Assembly (NCBI RefSeq): GCF_003957515.1
Contig: NZ_RQXW01000009.1
Span: 106,258 to 170,257, forward strand
From: Amphritea opalescens
Lineage (GTDB): Bacteria; Pseudomonadota; Gammaproteobacteria; Pseudomonadales; Balneatricaceae
DNA: 64,000 nt
Direction of reading: 5' to 3'
The notes under the pieces are model-generated. The model made no database searches. It was not told where the DNA came from and saw only the letters and a program-made list of their open reading frames with translations. How positions within the stretch are numbered: position 1 is the stretch's first letter; each line of letters opens with the position of its first letter. A program made the position numbers and the translations under genes. Of this stretch, positions 33,317 through 42,237 are shown in pieces.

Positions 33317-34039
33317 ATGAATCAATTATCTGAAATAAAAAAAATTGATATCAAGAAAGGCGGTAAAAAAACGCAGGATGACATTGTCTATGAGCACATC
33401 TTTGATGCGATTTTAGAGCAGCGTTTAGCGCCGGGTACCAAGCTGAACGAGGAATCACTCGGCGATATTTTTGGTGTGAGCCGAACGATTATTCGGCGTG
33501 CTTTGTCGCGTCTGAGCTATGAGCAAGTGGTGGTGATACGGCCTAATCGGGGTGCGGTGGTGGCTAGTCCATCGAACGAAGATACCCGCCGGATTCTGTT
33601 TGCCCGTCGGGTGGTTGAAAAGGCGGTTACCGAACTGGTGTGTGAAGAGGCGGATAAAGCCCAGATTGAGCAGTTAAAGAAGAGTGTGCGGGACGAGCAA
33701 ACGTGCTTTGAAAAGGGCGATCGTGCCGCGGGTATTCGTTTATCCGGCGAGTTTCATCTGTTGTTGGCTGAAATCGCTAATAATCCCCCCTTGCTGAGTT
33801 TTCAGCGCAGCCTAGTATCGCTGAGTTCGTTAGCGATAGCGCAGTATGAGAACCATGCGCGGTCACACTGCTCCTATGATGAGCATTTTGAATTAATCGA
33901 GGCGCTGGCCAATGGCGATAAGCCGTTAGCGACTAAACTGATGATGCACCATCTGGATCATATCGAAGAAAAGCTTAACCTCGATGATCATGCGGCGCCG
34001 AGCGATCTTAAAGCTATCTTCTCGAATGTCTGTAAATAA
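33317..34039 (+). CDS. GntR-family (FCD) regulator, likely master regulator of purine catabolism
   Basis: 240-aa regulator. The N-terminal winged helix (about 18-85) has IFDAILEQRLAPGTKLNEES and DIFGVSRTIIRRALSRL. The C-terminal FCD effector domain (about 92-225) has the expected metal-binding His positions in SGEFHLLLAEIA, YDEHFELIEAL and MHHLDHIEEKL. AAGG precedes the ATG and a terminator follows. It lies centrally between the two purine gene blocks and is divergent from the purine permease. FCD-type GntR proteins bind short palindromes such as TTGTATACAA, so it is the best candidate for the shared operator. The ligand, perhaps urate or xanthine, is inference. Confidence 0.9.
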   Translation: MNQLSEIKKIDIKKGGKKTQDDIVYEHIFDAILEQRLAPGTKLNEESLGDIFGVSRTIIRRALSRLSYEQVVVIRPNRGAVVASPSNEDTRRILFARRVVEKAVTELVCEEADKAQIEQLKKSVRDEQTCFEKGDRAAGIRLSGEFHLLLAEIANNPPLLSFQRSLVSLSSLAIAQYENHARSHCSYDEHFELIEALANGDKPLATKLMMHHLDHIEEKLNLDDHAAPSDLKAIFSNVCK

Positions 34040-34105
34040 AGGCGTTAACCGGCCAAGTAACGCCGACTGCTTCGGTAAAGCGCTTTAAAAAGACACCAAC
34101 CACTT

Positions 34106-34128
34106 AAACGCCCACGGGGGCGTTTTTT
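34106..34128 (+). terminator. Terminator after the GntR gene
   Basis: AAACGCCC (34106-34113) and GGGCGTTT (34118-34125) form an 8-bp stem with an ACGG loop and a T-run; flanking A residues suggest it may serve the convergent guaD gene as well. Confidence 0.88.
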
Positions 34129-34149
34129 GTTTTAGTTGTACCTGTGCGG

Positions 34150-35460
34150 TTAATCTCGGCTATATACCGGTTTACCCATGGCGTAGGTTTCCTTGACCGC
34201 TCGGTCGTCCCCCAGTGTCATCATGACAAACAGGCGTTCTTCCAATGACTGGGTTTGTGCCATGCGGTATTTCATCAACGGGGTGGCATTATAGTCGAGC
34301 ACGACAAAATCCGCTTCGCTGCCGGGTTCGAGATTACCGATTTTATCATCCAGCTTGAGTGCTTTAGCGCCCCCAAGGGTGGCGAGATAAAAGGATTTAA
34401 AGGGGTGGAGTTTTTTGCCTTGCAGCTGCATCACTTTATAGGCTTCGTTGATCGTTTGTAACATCGAGAAACTGGTGCCGGCTCCTACATCGGTGCCCAT
34501 ACCGACGTTGATTTTAAACTTCTCGGCTTGCGGCAGATTAAATAATCCGCTGCCAAGAAAGAGGTTCGAGGTGGGGCAGAAGGCGATCGCTGAGTCGGTG
34601 TCTGCTAAGCGCTGACACTCTTCATCACACAGATGTACGCCGTGGGCAAAGACCGAACGCTCACCCAGTAAGTGGTGGTGATCATAGACATCGAGGTAAC
34701 CGTTTTGATCGGGGAAGAGGTTTTTTACCCATTCGATCTCGTTTTTGTTCTCCGATAGATGGGTATGCATATACAAACCCTCATATTCCTGCAGTAGCTT
34801 GCCGGCGAGACTGAGTTGCTCTGGGCTGCTGGTGGGGGCAAAGCGGGGGGTGACGGCATAATGCAGACGCCCTTTACCATGCCAGCGCTCAATCAGAGCC
34901 TTGCTGTCCTGATAACTGCTGTCTGGCGTATCGGTGAGCGCTGCTGGCGCATTTCGGTCCATCATCACCTTACCGGCGATCATGCGTAGGTTGTGTTGTT
35001 CAGCGCAATGGAAAAAAGCATCGACGGATGCCGGATGAACGGTACCAAATACCAAGGCGGTGGTGGTGCCGTTTCTAAGCAGTTCATTGACGAAGATCTC
35101 GGATACGTCGGCGGCATGTTGTGGGTCGGCAAACTTCTGCTCGGCAGGGAAGGTGTAGTTTTCCAGCCAATCTAATAGTTGTTCACCGTAGGAAGCAATC
35201 ATGCCGGTTTGAGGGTAATGGATATGGGTATCGATAAAGCCTGGGATAATCAGGGCGTCGCTATACTGTTGTATCGTTATGTCCGCTGGCAGAGTGGTTA
35301 GCAGGTCGGTTGCTTCACCTAGGGCGGTAATCTGGCCATTCTCCACGACCATCAGCCCATCTTCAAAATAGCGATAACTGTTGTCGATACCGAGGTCAGT
35401 GGGGTCGCCAAGGCTATCGAGAATGGCGGCGCGGTAGGCGGTTATAGCGGGTTGTGTCAT
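34150..35460 (-). CDS. guaD: Guanine deaminase
   Basis: 436-aa zinc amidohydrolase converting guanine to xanthine. The HxH metal site is in IDTHIHYPQTGM (about 77-88). Further ligands lie in YMHTHLSENKNEI (about 225-237), FAHGVHLCDEEC (about 264-275) and GMGTDVGAGTSFSML (about 319-333), the guanine-deaminase-specific variant of the DxG motif. Length is normal. It is the last gene of an xdhA-xdhB-xdhC-guaD operon, 63 bp after xdhC. The short spacer has an exact 14-bp duplication. Confidence 0.95.
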   Translation of the reverse strand: MTQPAITAYRAAILDSLGDPTDLGIDNSYRYFEDGLMVVENGQITALGEATDLLTTLPADITIQQYSDALIIPGFIDTHIHYPQTGMIASYGEQLLDWLENYTFPAEQKFADPQHAADVSEIFVNELLRNGTTTALVFGTVHPASVDAFFHCAEQHNLRMIAGKVMMDRNAPAALTDTPDSSYQDSKALIERWHGKGRLHYAVTPRFAPTSSPEQLSLAGKLLQEYEGLYMHTHLSENKNEIEWVKNLFPDQNGYLDVYDHHHLLGERSVFAHGVHLCDEECQRLADTDSAIAFCPTSNLFLGSGLFNLPQAEKFKINVGMGTDVGAGTSFSMLQTINEAYKVMQLQGKKLHPFKSFYLATLGGAKALKLDDKIGNLEPGSEADFVVLDYNATPLMKYRMAQTQSLEERLFVMMTLGDDRAVKETYAMGKPVYSRD

Positions 35461-35487
35461 GGATATCTCAGCGTTTTAGTCTATTTA

Positions 35488-35515
35488 AGGTCTATCGAAT
35501 GAGGTCTATCGAATG
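35488..35515. repeat. Exact 14-bp tandem duplication before guaD
   Basis: AGGTCTATCGAATG occurs twice without a mismatch or gap (35488-35501, 35502-35515) between xdhC and guaD. Confidence 0.95.
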
Positions 35516-35523
35516 GCGGACGG

Positions 35524-36354
35524 TTAGATGGCCAGTCGTTCAATAACAGTGGTGTCGGCGGGCGTCGATTGTTGATCACAGCCGAAGTCTGCGTTGTAGT
35601 GGGCGATTATTTCTCCTGCGACCGATACTGCAATTTCTGCGGGTAATTTACCCTTCACCTCGGCAATCCCCATGGGGCAGGTCATACGCTTGATCTGCGC
35701 CTCGCTGAAGCCTTTGGCATGTAATCGATGGATAAATTTGTGACGTTTCGTTGCCGAGCCGATAAGGCCAAAGTAGGCAAAATCATCCCGCTGTAGAATG
35801 GCTTCCGTCAGCGTTTGATCCAATTGATGGTTATGGGTCATGACGATGAAATAGCTGTTAGTGGGTTGGCTTGCAACCTCATCGGCAGGAAACTCACTGA
35901 CAAGGGGTTCGACCCCCTCGGGAATAACGTTTGGAAACTGATCTTCCCTATTATCAATCCAGCGCACCCGGCAGGGTAAGCTGGCGAGTATCGAGACCAG
36001 TGCACGACCCACATGCCCAGCCCCAAAGACGACGATCTGTACTGTGTCGGTATTCACCGGTTCAAACAACAGAGTGGTTGCGCCACCACAGCATTGTCCC
36101 AGACTCGCGCCGAGGGAGAAACGCTCTAAGCGGGGCTGGCTCTGTTTCTGCTGTAGCATCTGTCGCGCAATTTTGATCGCCTTGTATTCAAGATGGCCAC
36201 CGCCGATGGTGTCATACTGCTCAGCCTGACTGATGACCATTTTCGCACCGGCATTACGGGGGGTTGAGCCACGCTCTTCCACAACCGTGATGATCACGCC
36301 GGGGGTTGCCTCGGAGGCAAACTGATTTAGCGCTGTGATCCACTCATGATTCAT
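35524..36354 (-). CDS. xdhC: Xanthine dehydrogenase accessory protein XdhC
   Basis: 276-aa molybdenum-cofactor insertion factor that sulfurates and delivers Moco to XdhB. The N-terminal XdhC domain has EERGSTPRNAGAKMVI (about 26-41), GGGHLEYKAI (about 52-61) and GQCCGG (about 86-91). The C-terminal Rossmann part (about 105-255) has VVFGAGHVGRALVSIL and FGLIGSATKRHKFIHRL. It lies between xdhB (61 bp) and guaD (63 bp) in one operon. The upstream spacer contains a CAGGGACGG hairpin near 36378-36403. Confidence 0.95.
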   Translation of the reverse strand: MNHEWITALNQFASEATPGVIITVVEERGSTPRNAGAKMVISQAEQYDTIGGGHLEYKAIKIARQMLQQKQSQPRLERFSLGASLGQCCGGATTLLFEPVNTDTVQIVVFGAGHVGRALVSILASLPCRVRWIDNREDQFPNVIPEGVEPLVSEFPADEVASQPTNSYFIVMTHNHQLDQTLTEAILQRDDFAYFGLIGSATKRHKFIHRLHAKGFSEAQIKRMTCPMGIAEVKGKLPAEIAVSVAGEIIAHYNADFGCDQQSTPADTTVIERLAI

Positions 36355-36415
36355 CCGGTTGGCTCCCTGTGGCAGGCCGTTCCCCTGTTGTTAGCAGGGA
36401 CGGTCTGTCAGTGGT

Positions 36416-38791
36416 TTAGTTAGCTGACTGCTTAACGCTGTTTTGCTGTATCGCCTGCACGGCCCAGAGGACCCGCTCAGGTGTGGCCGGTGTATCGAGC
36501 GCGGGGCTGATGCGGTAATCCGAGAGGCTCGAAATAGCATCTTTGATCGCACAGTACACCGAGATGCCGAGCATAAACGGCGGCTCGCCGACGGCCTTTG
36601 AGTTGAATACGGTATCTTCTTTGTTTTTGCGGTTTTCAACCAAACGGACACGAAAATCAATCGGCATATCGGTGATGGCTGGAATCTTGTAGCTGGCTGG
36701 CCCCGAGGTCATTAAACGCCCCTGATCGTTCCAAACCAGCTCTTCGGTGGTCAGCCAGCCGGCACCCTGAACAAAGGCGCCTTCAATCTGACCAATATCG
36801 ATAGCCGGATTAAGGGAGGCGCCGACATCGTGAAGAATATCGACCCGCAGGATTTTATATTCACCGGTGAGGGTATCGATCACCACTTCACTACAGGCTG
36901 CACCATAGGCAAAGTAGTAGAACGGTCGGCCGCGGGCGGTGTTTCGGTCATAATAAATTTTGGGCGTACGGTAAAAGCCAGTACTAGAAAGGGATATCTG
37001 ATTAACATAAGCCAGCTGAATAAAATCGGCAAAAGCCATGATTTGATCTCGGATCAGCACATGGTTATTACGAAACTCAATATCCTCTTCACTCACGCTG
37101 AAGTGGTGAATAGCAAAGTCGATTAACCGTTGTTTGATGGTACGTGCGGCATTCTGCGCGGCTTTACCATTGAGGTCGGTGCCGGAGGATGCGGCGGTCG
37201 GTGAGGTATTCGGGACCTTCTCGGTATTGGTAGCGGTAATCTGAATCGTCGCAAAATCGACCTGAAACTCTTCCGCAACAATCTGCGCTACCTTAGTATT
37301 GAGGCCCTGACCCATCTCAGTGCCGCCATGGTTAAGGTGGATGCTGCCGTCGGTGTAGATATGGATCAGCGCACCGGCTTGGTTTAAAAATGAAGCGGTG
37401 AATGAGATACCAAACTTCACCGGTGTCAGTGCTAAGCCTTTTTTGAGAATCGGGCTGCTGGCGTTGTAGGCTTTGATATCTTGACGCCGCTGCTGATAAT
37501 CACTGCTCTGTTCTAAATCATCCAACAGTTCGGGTAGGACATTATCTTCAACTTTTTGGTAGTAGTGGGTCGTGTCCCGCCCCTCACCGCCATAAAGATT
37601 CAGCTTACGTATTTCGAGTGGATCTTTACCGAGGTTACGGGCGATCTCATCGAGGATGATTTCCGGCATGATCAGACCCTGAGGCCCACCGAAACCACGA
37701 TAGGCGGTATTCGATGCCGTATTCGTTTTGCAGCGATAACCGGTAATCGTGGCATCACCTAGGTAATAACCGTTATCGCTGTGGAACATTGCGCGGTCGA
37801 TGATGGAGTCCGAAAGGTCGGGTGAATTACCGCAGTTACCGGCCAGCTTCATTTCACAGCCGGTGATCATGCCGCTATCGTCATAACCCACCGTATATTG
37901 GTTAAAGAAGGGATGCCGTTTGCCGGTCATCATCATATCTTCCATGCGTGGCAACCGAACTTTGGTTGGACGGCCCGTTAGCTTAGCTATGACGGCGGCG
38001 ATACAGGCGGGCCCTGCGGCTTGAGTCTCTTTGCCACCAAAGCCACCACCCATCCGGCGCATATCGATCTGTACTTTATTGAACGGGATCGCCAACACCT
38101 CAGCGACTAGCTTTTGCACTTCGGTGGGGTTCTGTGTCGATGAATAGACGATCATGCCGCCATCTTCGGTAGGTACCACCGAAGAGATCTGGGTTTCGAG
38201 ATAGAAATGTTCCTGCCCGCCGATATGTACACTGCCTGACACTTTATGCTTTGCTTTAGCCAAGGCCGCGCTGGAATCTCCCCGTTGATGAGTATGGGGG
38301 TCGCTAACGAAATGTTCAGTTTGCAGGGCTTGTTCGACACAGAGGACCGGTTCGAGCGGTTCATATTCAATGATGGCCGCCATCGCCGCTTGGCGCGCGG
38401 TTTCATGGTCGCTGGCGGCCACGGCAAGCAGTGGCTGGCCGAAAAATTCCACGATATCTTCGACTAATAGTGGGTCACCGGGTTTTAAGGGTCCAATATC
38501 CACTAGGCCTGGGATATCTTTAGCCGTGATGGCGATGGTCACACCTGGAACCTCGTAGCAAGGTGAGGTATCGATGCGGGTTACCCGTGCGTGGGCTTGG
38601 TCCGATGTGCGGATATACACATGCAGCTGATTCGGGAATTCTAACCGATCATCGATGTAAATAGCTTCGCCGCTAACCTGCTTGGCCGCACTCTCATGTT
38701 TGACACTGCGGCCGACGCCGGTGGTCAAGTCTTGCTTCGCTAATGCCATCATCTCGGCATGGCTGTTGGATTTGTGTGTGTGATTAGACAT
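36416..38791 (-). CDS. xdhB: Xanthine dehydrogenase molybdopterin-binding subunit XdhB
   Basis: 791-aa large subunit that hydroxylates hypoxanthine and xanthine to urate. Moco-binding and active-site segments are present in order: GQEHFYLETQ (about 190-199), RMGGGFGGKETQA (about 245-257), TAYRGFGGPQG (about 360-370), GGTEMGQGLNTK (about 489-500) and the catalytic-Glu region KAVGEPPFMLG (about 736-746). Substrate Arg is in the RGFGG motif. Its ATG overlaps the xdhA stop by 8 bp, so translation is coupled. Length and order match two-subunit bacterial xanthine dehydrogenases. Confidence 0.96.
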   Translation of the reverse strand: MSNHTHKSNSHAEMMALAKQDLTTGVGRSVKHESAAKQVSGEAIYIDDRLEFPNQLHVYIRTSDQAHARVTRIDTSPCYEVPGVTIAITAKDIPGLVDIGPLKPGDPLLVEDIVEFFGQPLLAVAASDHETARQAAMAAIIEYEPLEPVLCVEQALQTEHFVSDPHTHQRGDSSAALAKAKHKVSGSVHIGGQEHFYLETQISSVVPTEDGGMIVYSSTQNPTEVQKLVAEVLAIPFNKVQIDMRRMGGGFGGKETQAAGPACIAAVIAKLTGRPTKVRLPRMEDMMMTGKRHPFFNQYTVGYDDSGMITGCEMKLAGNCGNSPDLSDSIIDRAMFHSDNGYYLGDATITGYRCKTNTASNTAYRGFGGPQGLIMPEIILDEIARNLGKDPLEIRKLNLYGGEGRDTTHYYQKVEDNVLPELLDDLEQSSDYQQRRQDIKAYNASSPILKKGLALTPVKFGISFTASFLNQAGALIHIYTDGSIHLNHGGTEMGQGLNTKVAQIVAEEFQVDFATIQITATNTEKVPNTSPTAASSGTDLNGKAAQNAARTIKQRLIDFAIHHFSVSEEDIEFRNNHVLIRDQIMAFADFIQLAYVNQISLSSTGFYRTPKIYYDRNTARGRPFYYFAYGAACSEVVIDTLTGEYKILRVDILHDVGASLNPAIDIGQIEGAFVQGAGWLTTEELVWNDQGRLMTSGPASYKIPAITDMPIDFRVRLVENRKNKEDTVFNSKAVGEPPFMLGISVYCAIKDAISSLSDYRISPALDTPATPERVLWAVQAIQQNSVKQSAN

Positions 38792-40223
38792 AGGCGGTCA
38801 CCCGTGTTGTGACGTCAGGCGTTTCAAGTTCGATGAAATACCGGGTCAGTAAGTTCGTGGCGACCTGTGTGCGATAGGCCTGTGATGCGCGAAAATCAGA
38901 GATCGGGCTGAAGTCCTGCAGCAGTGCTTGTTTGGCGGTTTCGATCGTGGCCATATTCCATGGCGCACCGGTCAGGGCTTGTTCGCAAGCCGTGGCGCGT
39001 TTGGGAATCGCCGCCATCCCACCAAAGGCGATGCGGGCCGATTCAACGATACCCTGATGAATCTGCAGATTAAAACAGCCTAACACGGCTGATATATCAT
39101 CATCTAAACGTTTGGATATTTTATAACAGCGGAATTCACCATTGTCTGATGCGCGGGGCACGATCACCTTCTCGATGAACTCGCCGGGCTGTTGCGCGGT
39201 ACGTTTGTAATCCAGAAAGTAGTCTTGTAGATCAAGGGTGCGCGATTGATTCTGTTTGCGAAGTACCACTTTTGCGTTCAGCGCGATCAACGCCGGAGGG
39301 GAGTCACCTATAGGGGATGCGTTACCGATATTGCCGCCGAGTGTGCCTTGATTACGAATCTGCAACGAGGCAAAGCGGTGCAGTAGGGCGCCTAAATCTG
39401 GATAGTCATGATTCAAGGCGTCATAGCAATCGGTTAGAGAGGCGGCGGCACCTATGGTTATGGCCGTTTCAGACAGCTCTATCTGTTTGAGCGCGGCGAT
39501 CTCCCCTATATAGATAAGCGTATCGATGGGTCGATGAAACTGTGTGACTTCCAAGGCGAGGTCGGTACCACCGGCCACCATGCGAGCGTCGGGATACTGT
39601 TCTAGCAGTGTGGACAGCTCGGTTAAGGTGGTGGGGTTAAATGATTTTTTATGACCATTGCTTAGCTCAGCCTGCTGTTGGGGCTGTATTTTACGTAATT
39701 GAGCAATGGTTTGCTGTTGTTCGATGGCGAAGCGGTCAGGTGTTGTGACAGCATACATCTTTTCAGCCGCCTCAATAATGGGGCGATAGCCGGTACAGCG
39801 ACAGAGGTTACCGGCAAGTGCTTCATTGATCTCTTCTTTATCCGGTTGGCCGATATTTTTGCCGAGAGCGAACATCGACATGACAATCCCCGGTGTGCAA
39901 AAACCGCACTGGCTGGCGTGATTATCCACCATCGCTTGTTGGGCGGGGTGTAGTTGATCACCCTGTTTCAGGTCTTCGACGGTGATTAGCTGCTTACCAT
40001 TCAGTGTGGATATGAAGGTTAGGCAGGCGTTGATGCTTTTATAGCGGATCTGGTCTCCGTCTAATTCGCCTAATACCACGGTGCAAGCACCACAGTCCCC
40101 GGATGCGCAGCCCTCTTTCGTGCCGGTTTTACCGAGCTGCTGCCGCAGATAATTTAACACTGTCATGTTGGGGTCTGGGTGTTGTTCAACCCGCAGTTCT
40201 TTATCGACTAAGAAGCTGATCAA
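38784..40223 (-). CDS. xdhA: Xanthine dehydrogenase iron-sulfur/FAD subunit XdhA
   Basis: 479-aa small subunit. The N-terminal [2Fe-2S] domain has CASGDCGACTVVLGELDGD (about 39-57) with a fourth Cys in NACLTF. The second cluster has CGFCTPGIVMSM and LCRCTGYRPII (about 107-155). The FAD domain spans about 190-470, with DARMVAGGTDLALEV and RNQGTLGGNIGNASPIGDSPPALIAL. It passes electrons to NAD+. First gene of the xdhA-xdhB-xdhC-guaD operon. A promoter with adjacent ATTGTATACAAT operator is visible about 240 bp upstream. Confidence 0.96.
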   Translation of the reverse strand: MISFLVDKELRVEQHPDPNMTVLNYLRQQLGKTGTKEGCASGDCGACTVVLGELDGDQIRYKSINACLTFISTLNGKQLITVEDLKQGDQLHPAQQAMVDNHASQCGFCTPGIVMSMFALGKNIGQPDKEEINEALAGNLCRCTGYRPIIEAAEKMYAVTTPDRFAIEQQQTIAQLRKIQPQQQAELSNGHKKSFNPTTLTELSTLLEQYPDARMVAGGTDLALEVTQFHRPIDTLIYIGEIAALKQIELSETAITIGAAASLTDCYDALNHDYPDLGALLHRFASLQIRNQGTLGGNIGNASPIGDSPPALIALNAKVVLRKQNQSRTLDLQDYFLDYKRTAQQPGEFIEKVIVPRASDNGEFRCYKISKRLDDDISAVLGCFNLQIHQGIVESARIAFGGMAAIPKRATACEQALTGAPWNMATIETAKQALLQDFSPISDFRASQAYRTQVATNLLTRYFIELETPDVTTRVTAYV

Positions 40224-40433
40224 GGCGGACTCCTTCTGACCTGAGTGAGTTAGGTGGTTTTATGGCCATCCAATGATTAAAATGAAACCTGACTTTTAAG
40301 TCAAGATAACGCCAAGTTCTATTTTTTTATATCTATGCTGCTGAGTAGACGGATATTTTTTGTTTTTGGGTGATTTATAGGGATATGTCCTCTTGGCTGT
40401 TTTATTTTTAGTAATATGGGCTGCCTAAAGTGA

Positions 40434-40474
40434 ATTATATGAATTCAATATTTTTTTGATAAATTGTATACAAT
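40434..40474 (-). promoter_or_regulatory. Predicted xdhA promoter with abutting ATTGTATACAAT operator
   Basis: On the minus strand, TTATCA (40457-40462) and TATAAT (40434-40439) are spaced 17 bp, forming a plausible sigma-70 promoter. The perfect palindrome at 40463-40474 directly adjoins the -35 box, a position suited to repression. Confidence 0.68.
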
Positions 40475-40740
40475 TATTGTCGTTCAGTTTTTTTGATCGA
40501 TTGCTGGGCGATTTTTCGGTCTAATGCACTGAATAAAAGCATTTTGGCGATATGTGCCTCGATAGTTGAGAGGGGATTTGTCTTCTGAATAACGTAGGTT
40601 TTGGGATTTTTTCTCTTAGCTTTGGCTAATATTGTCTTTATTAAGACCTTTAATTGTGGACAATATTATTTTAAACCTCTGTATTCGCATCCGTATCTAA
40701 TGATCGGGTGTTTATTCATATAGATTGTGTGGCTCTGAGA

Positions 40741-40766
40741 ACGAGCACTGATAACGAGTGCTGATA
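40741..40766. repeat. 13-bp tandem duplication before the 8-oxoguanine deaminase gene
   Basis: ACGAGCACTGATA (40741-40753) and ACGAGTGCTGATA (40754-40766) are adjacent, with two mismatches. Confidence 0.85.
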
Positions 40767-40821
40767 AGTAAAACCGTGTAGGCATATTTTTTTACACTAC
40801 ACATAAGTTGGATGAAATTAG

Positions 40822-42168
40822 GTGAAGAGTAACCGACGTATCTGGATTAAAGCGCCTCTGGCAACCCTTGAGCCTGAGAGTGCTGGCGGGGTGGTGATAG
40901 AGAATCAGTTAATCACGGAAGTGCTGGCAAGTGGCATGCAGCCATCGGTGCCCGTGGATGAGGTCTTTGATGCCAGTCAGCATGTGATGCTGCCAGGGTT
41001 GATCAATAGCCACCATCATTTTTATCAGACCCTCACACGCGCCTTCCCTCAGGCACTGAATAAGTCCTTGTTCAGTTGGTTAAAAAGTCTTTATCCCGTC
41101 TGGGCAAAACTGGGTGAGGAGATGATCGAAGTCTCCACTCAGGTGGCGTTGGCGGAGTTATTGTTATCTGGTTGTACCACCGCCAGTGATCATCATTATC
41201 TGTTTCCTGATGGTTTAGAGAACGCGATCGATATTCAGATGGCTCAGGCAGAAAAGCTAGGCGTGCGGGTGCATCTGACCCGTGGCTCGATGAGTCTAGG
41301 TGAAGAGGATGGTGGCTTACCGCCCCAATCAACGGTGCAGTCTGAAGAAACCATTTTGGATGATAGCGAGCGGTTGATTCAGCGATATCATGATCCAGAA
41401 GCAGGGGCGATGACTCGTATTGCCCTAGCGCCCTGTTCGCCTTTCTCGGTGAGTGAAGCGTTGATGAGAGCCAGTGCTGTGTTGGCGCAAAAATATGATG
41501 TCAGGTTGCATACCCATCTGGCGGAAACCCATGATGAAACGGATTTCTGTATCCAGATGTTTGGTCTGCGCCCGTTAGACTATTTAGAAAAGGTCGGTTG
41601 GCTGAATGACCGCGTTTGGTTGGCCCACGGTATCCACTTTAATGCAGATGAGATTCGTCGCTTAGGCGCTGCTGGCACGGGTATCTGCCACTGTCCATCA
41701 TCGAATATGTTGCTAGCCTCGGGGTTATGCTCAACGCTCGATCTAGAGCGGGCCGGTAGCCCCATTGGTTTAGGCGTGGATGGCTCGGCCTCCAATGATG
41801 GTTCTAATATGATTCAAGAGGTGCGCCAGGCGTTCCTGTTGGGGCGGCTTAAGTATGCGGCGTCTGAGATTACCCATCAAAAAGTCCTGTCCTGGGCGAC
41901 CGAGGGATCGGCCCGATGTTTAGGTCGGGATGATCTGGGTAGTTTAAAGGTTGGGATGCAGGCGGATATTGCGTTGTATAAACTGGATGAGCTACGCTTT
42001 GCTGGCGCCGGCGATCCCTTGGCCGCATTAGTGTTATGTGGTGCACATCAGGCGGATCGGGTGATGGTGGCGGGGCGTTGGCGTGTGATTGATGGTGCTA
42101 TCGAAGGTTTTGATCTCGAAGGGCTGATTCAACGTCAGAAAATGTTAGCGCGGCGGTTAGCGATTTAA
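40822..42168 (+). CDS. 8-oxoguanine deaminase
   Basis: 448-aa zinc amidohydrolase that deaminates 8-oxoguanine to urate. Metal and substrate motifs are INSHHHFYQTLTRAF (about 64-78), LAELLLSGCTTASDHHYLFP (about 110-129), LHTHLAETHDETDFC (about 232-246), WLAHGIHFN (about 269-277) and GVDGSASNDGSNM (about 314-326). These match the characterised Pseudomonas aeruginosa enzyme PA0142 far better than cytosine or guanine deaminases. The start is GTG at 40822. It is divergent from xdhA under shared operators and heads an operon with two phosphoribosyltransferase genes. Confidence 0.9.
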   Translation: MKSNRRIWIKAPLATLEPESAGGVVIENQLITEVLASGMQPSVPVDEVFDASQHVMLPGLINSHHHFYQTLTRAFPQALNKSLFSWLKSLYPVWAKLGEEMIEVSTQVALAELLLSGCTTASDHHYLFPDGLENAIDIQMAQAEKLGVRVHLTRGSMSLGEEDGGLPPQSTVQSEETILDDSERLIQRYHDPEAGAMTRIALAPCSPFSVSEALMRASAVLAQKYDVRLHTHLAETHDETDFCIQMFGLRPLDYLEKVGWLNDRVWLAHGIHFNADEIRRLGAAGTGICHCPSSNMLLASGLCSTLDLERAGSPIGLGVDGSASNDGSNMIQEVRQAFLLGRLKYAASEITHQKVLSWATEGSARCLGRDDLGSLKVGMQADIALYKLDELRFAGAGDPLAALVLCGAHQADRVMVAGRWRVIDGAIEGFDLEGLIQRQKMLARRLAI

Positions 42169-42237
42169 AACGGTCATTCCTTAAAAATGATACCGTTGGG
42201 TGCAGGCTTAAACCGAATACAGATAGAGTAAATAATC

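Larger units (their letters stand above)
40224..40821. promoter_or_regulatory. Divergent control region of xdhA and the 8-oxoguanine deaminase gene
   Basis: 598 A+T-rich bp without a gene. It contains the perfect ATTGTATACAAT operator (40463-40474), a related dyad ATTGTGGACAAT (40653-40664) and a 13-bp direct repeat (40741-40766). Long untranslated leaders on both sides are implied. Confidence 0.65.
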
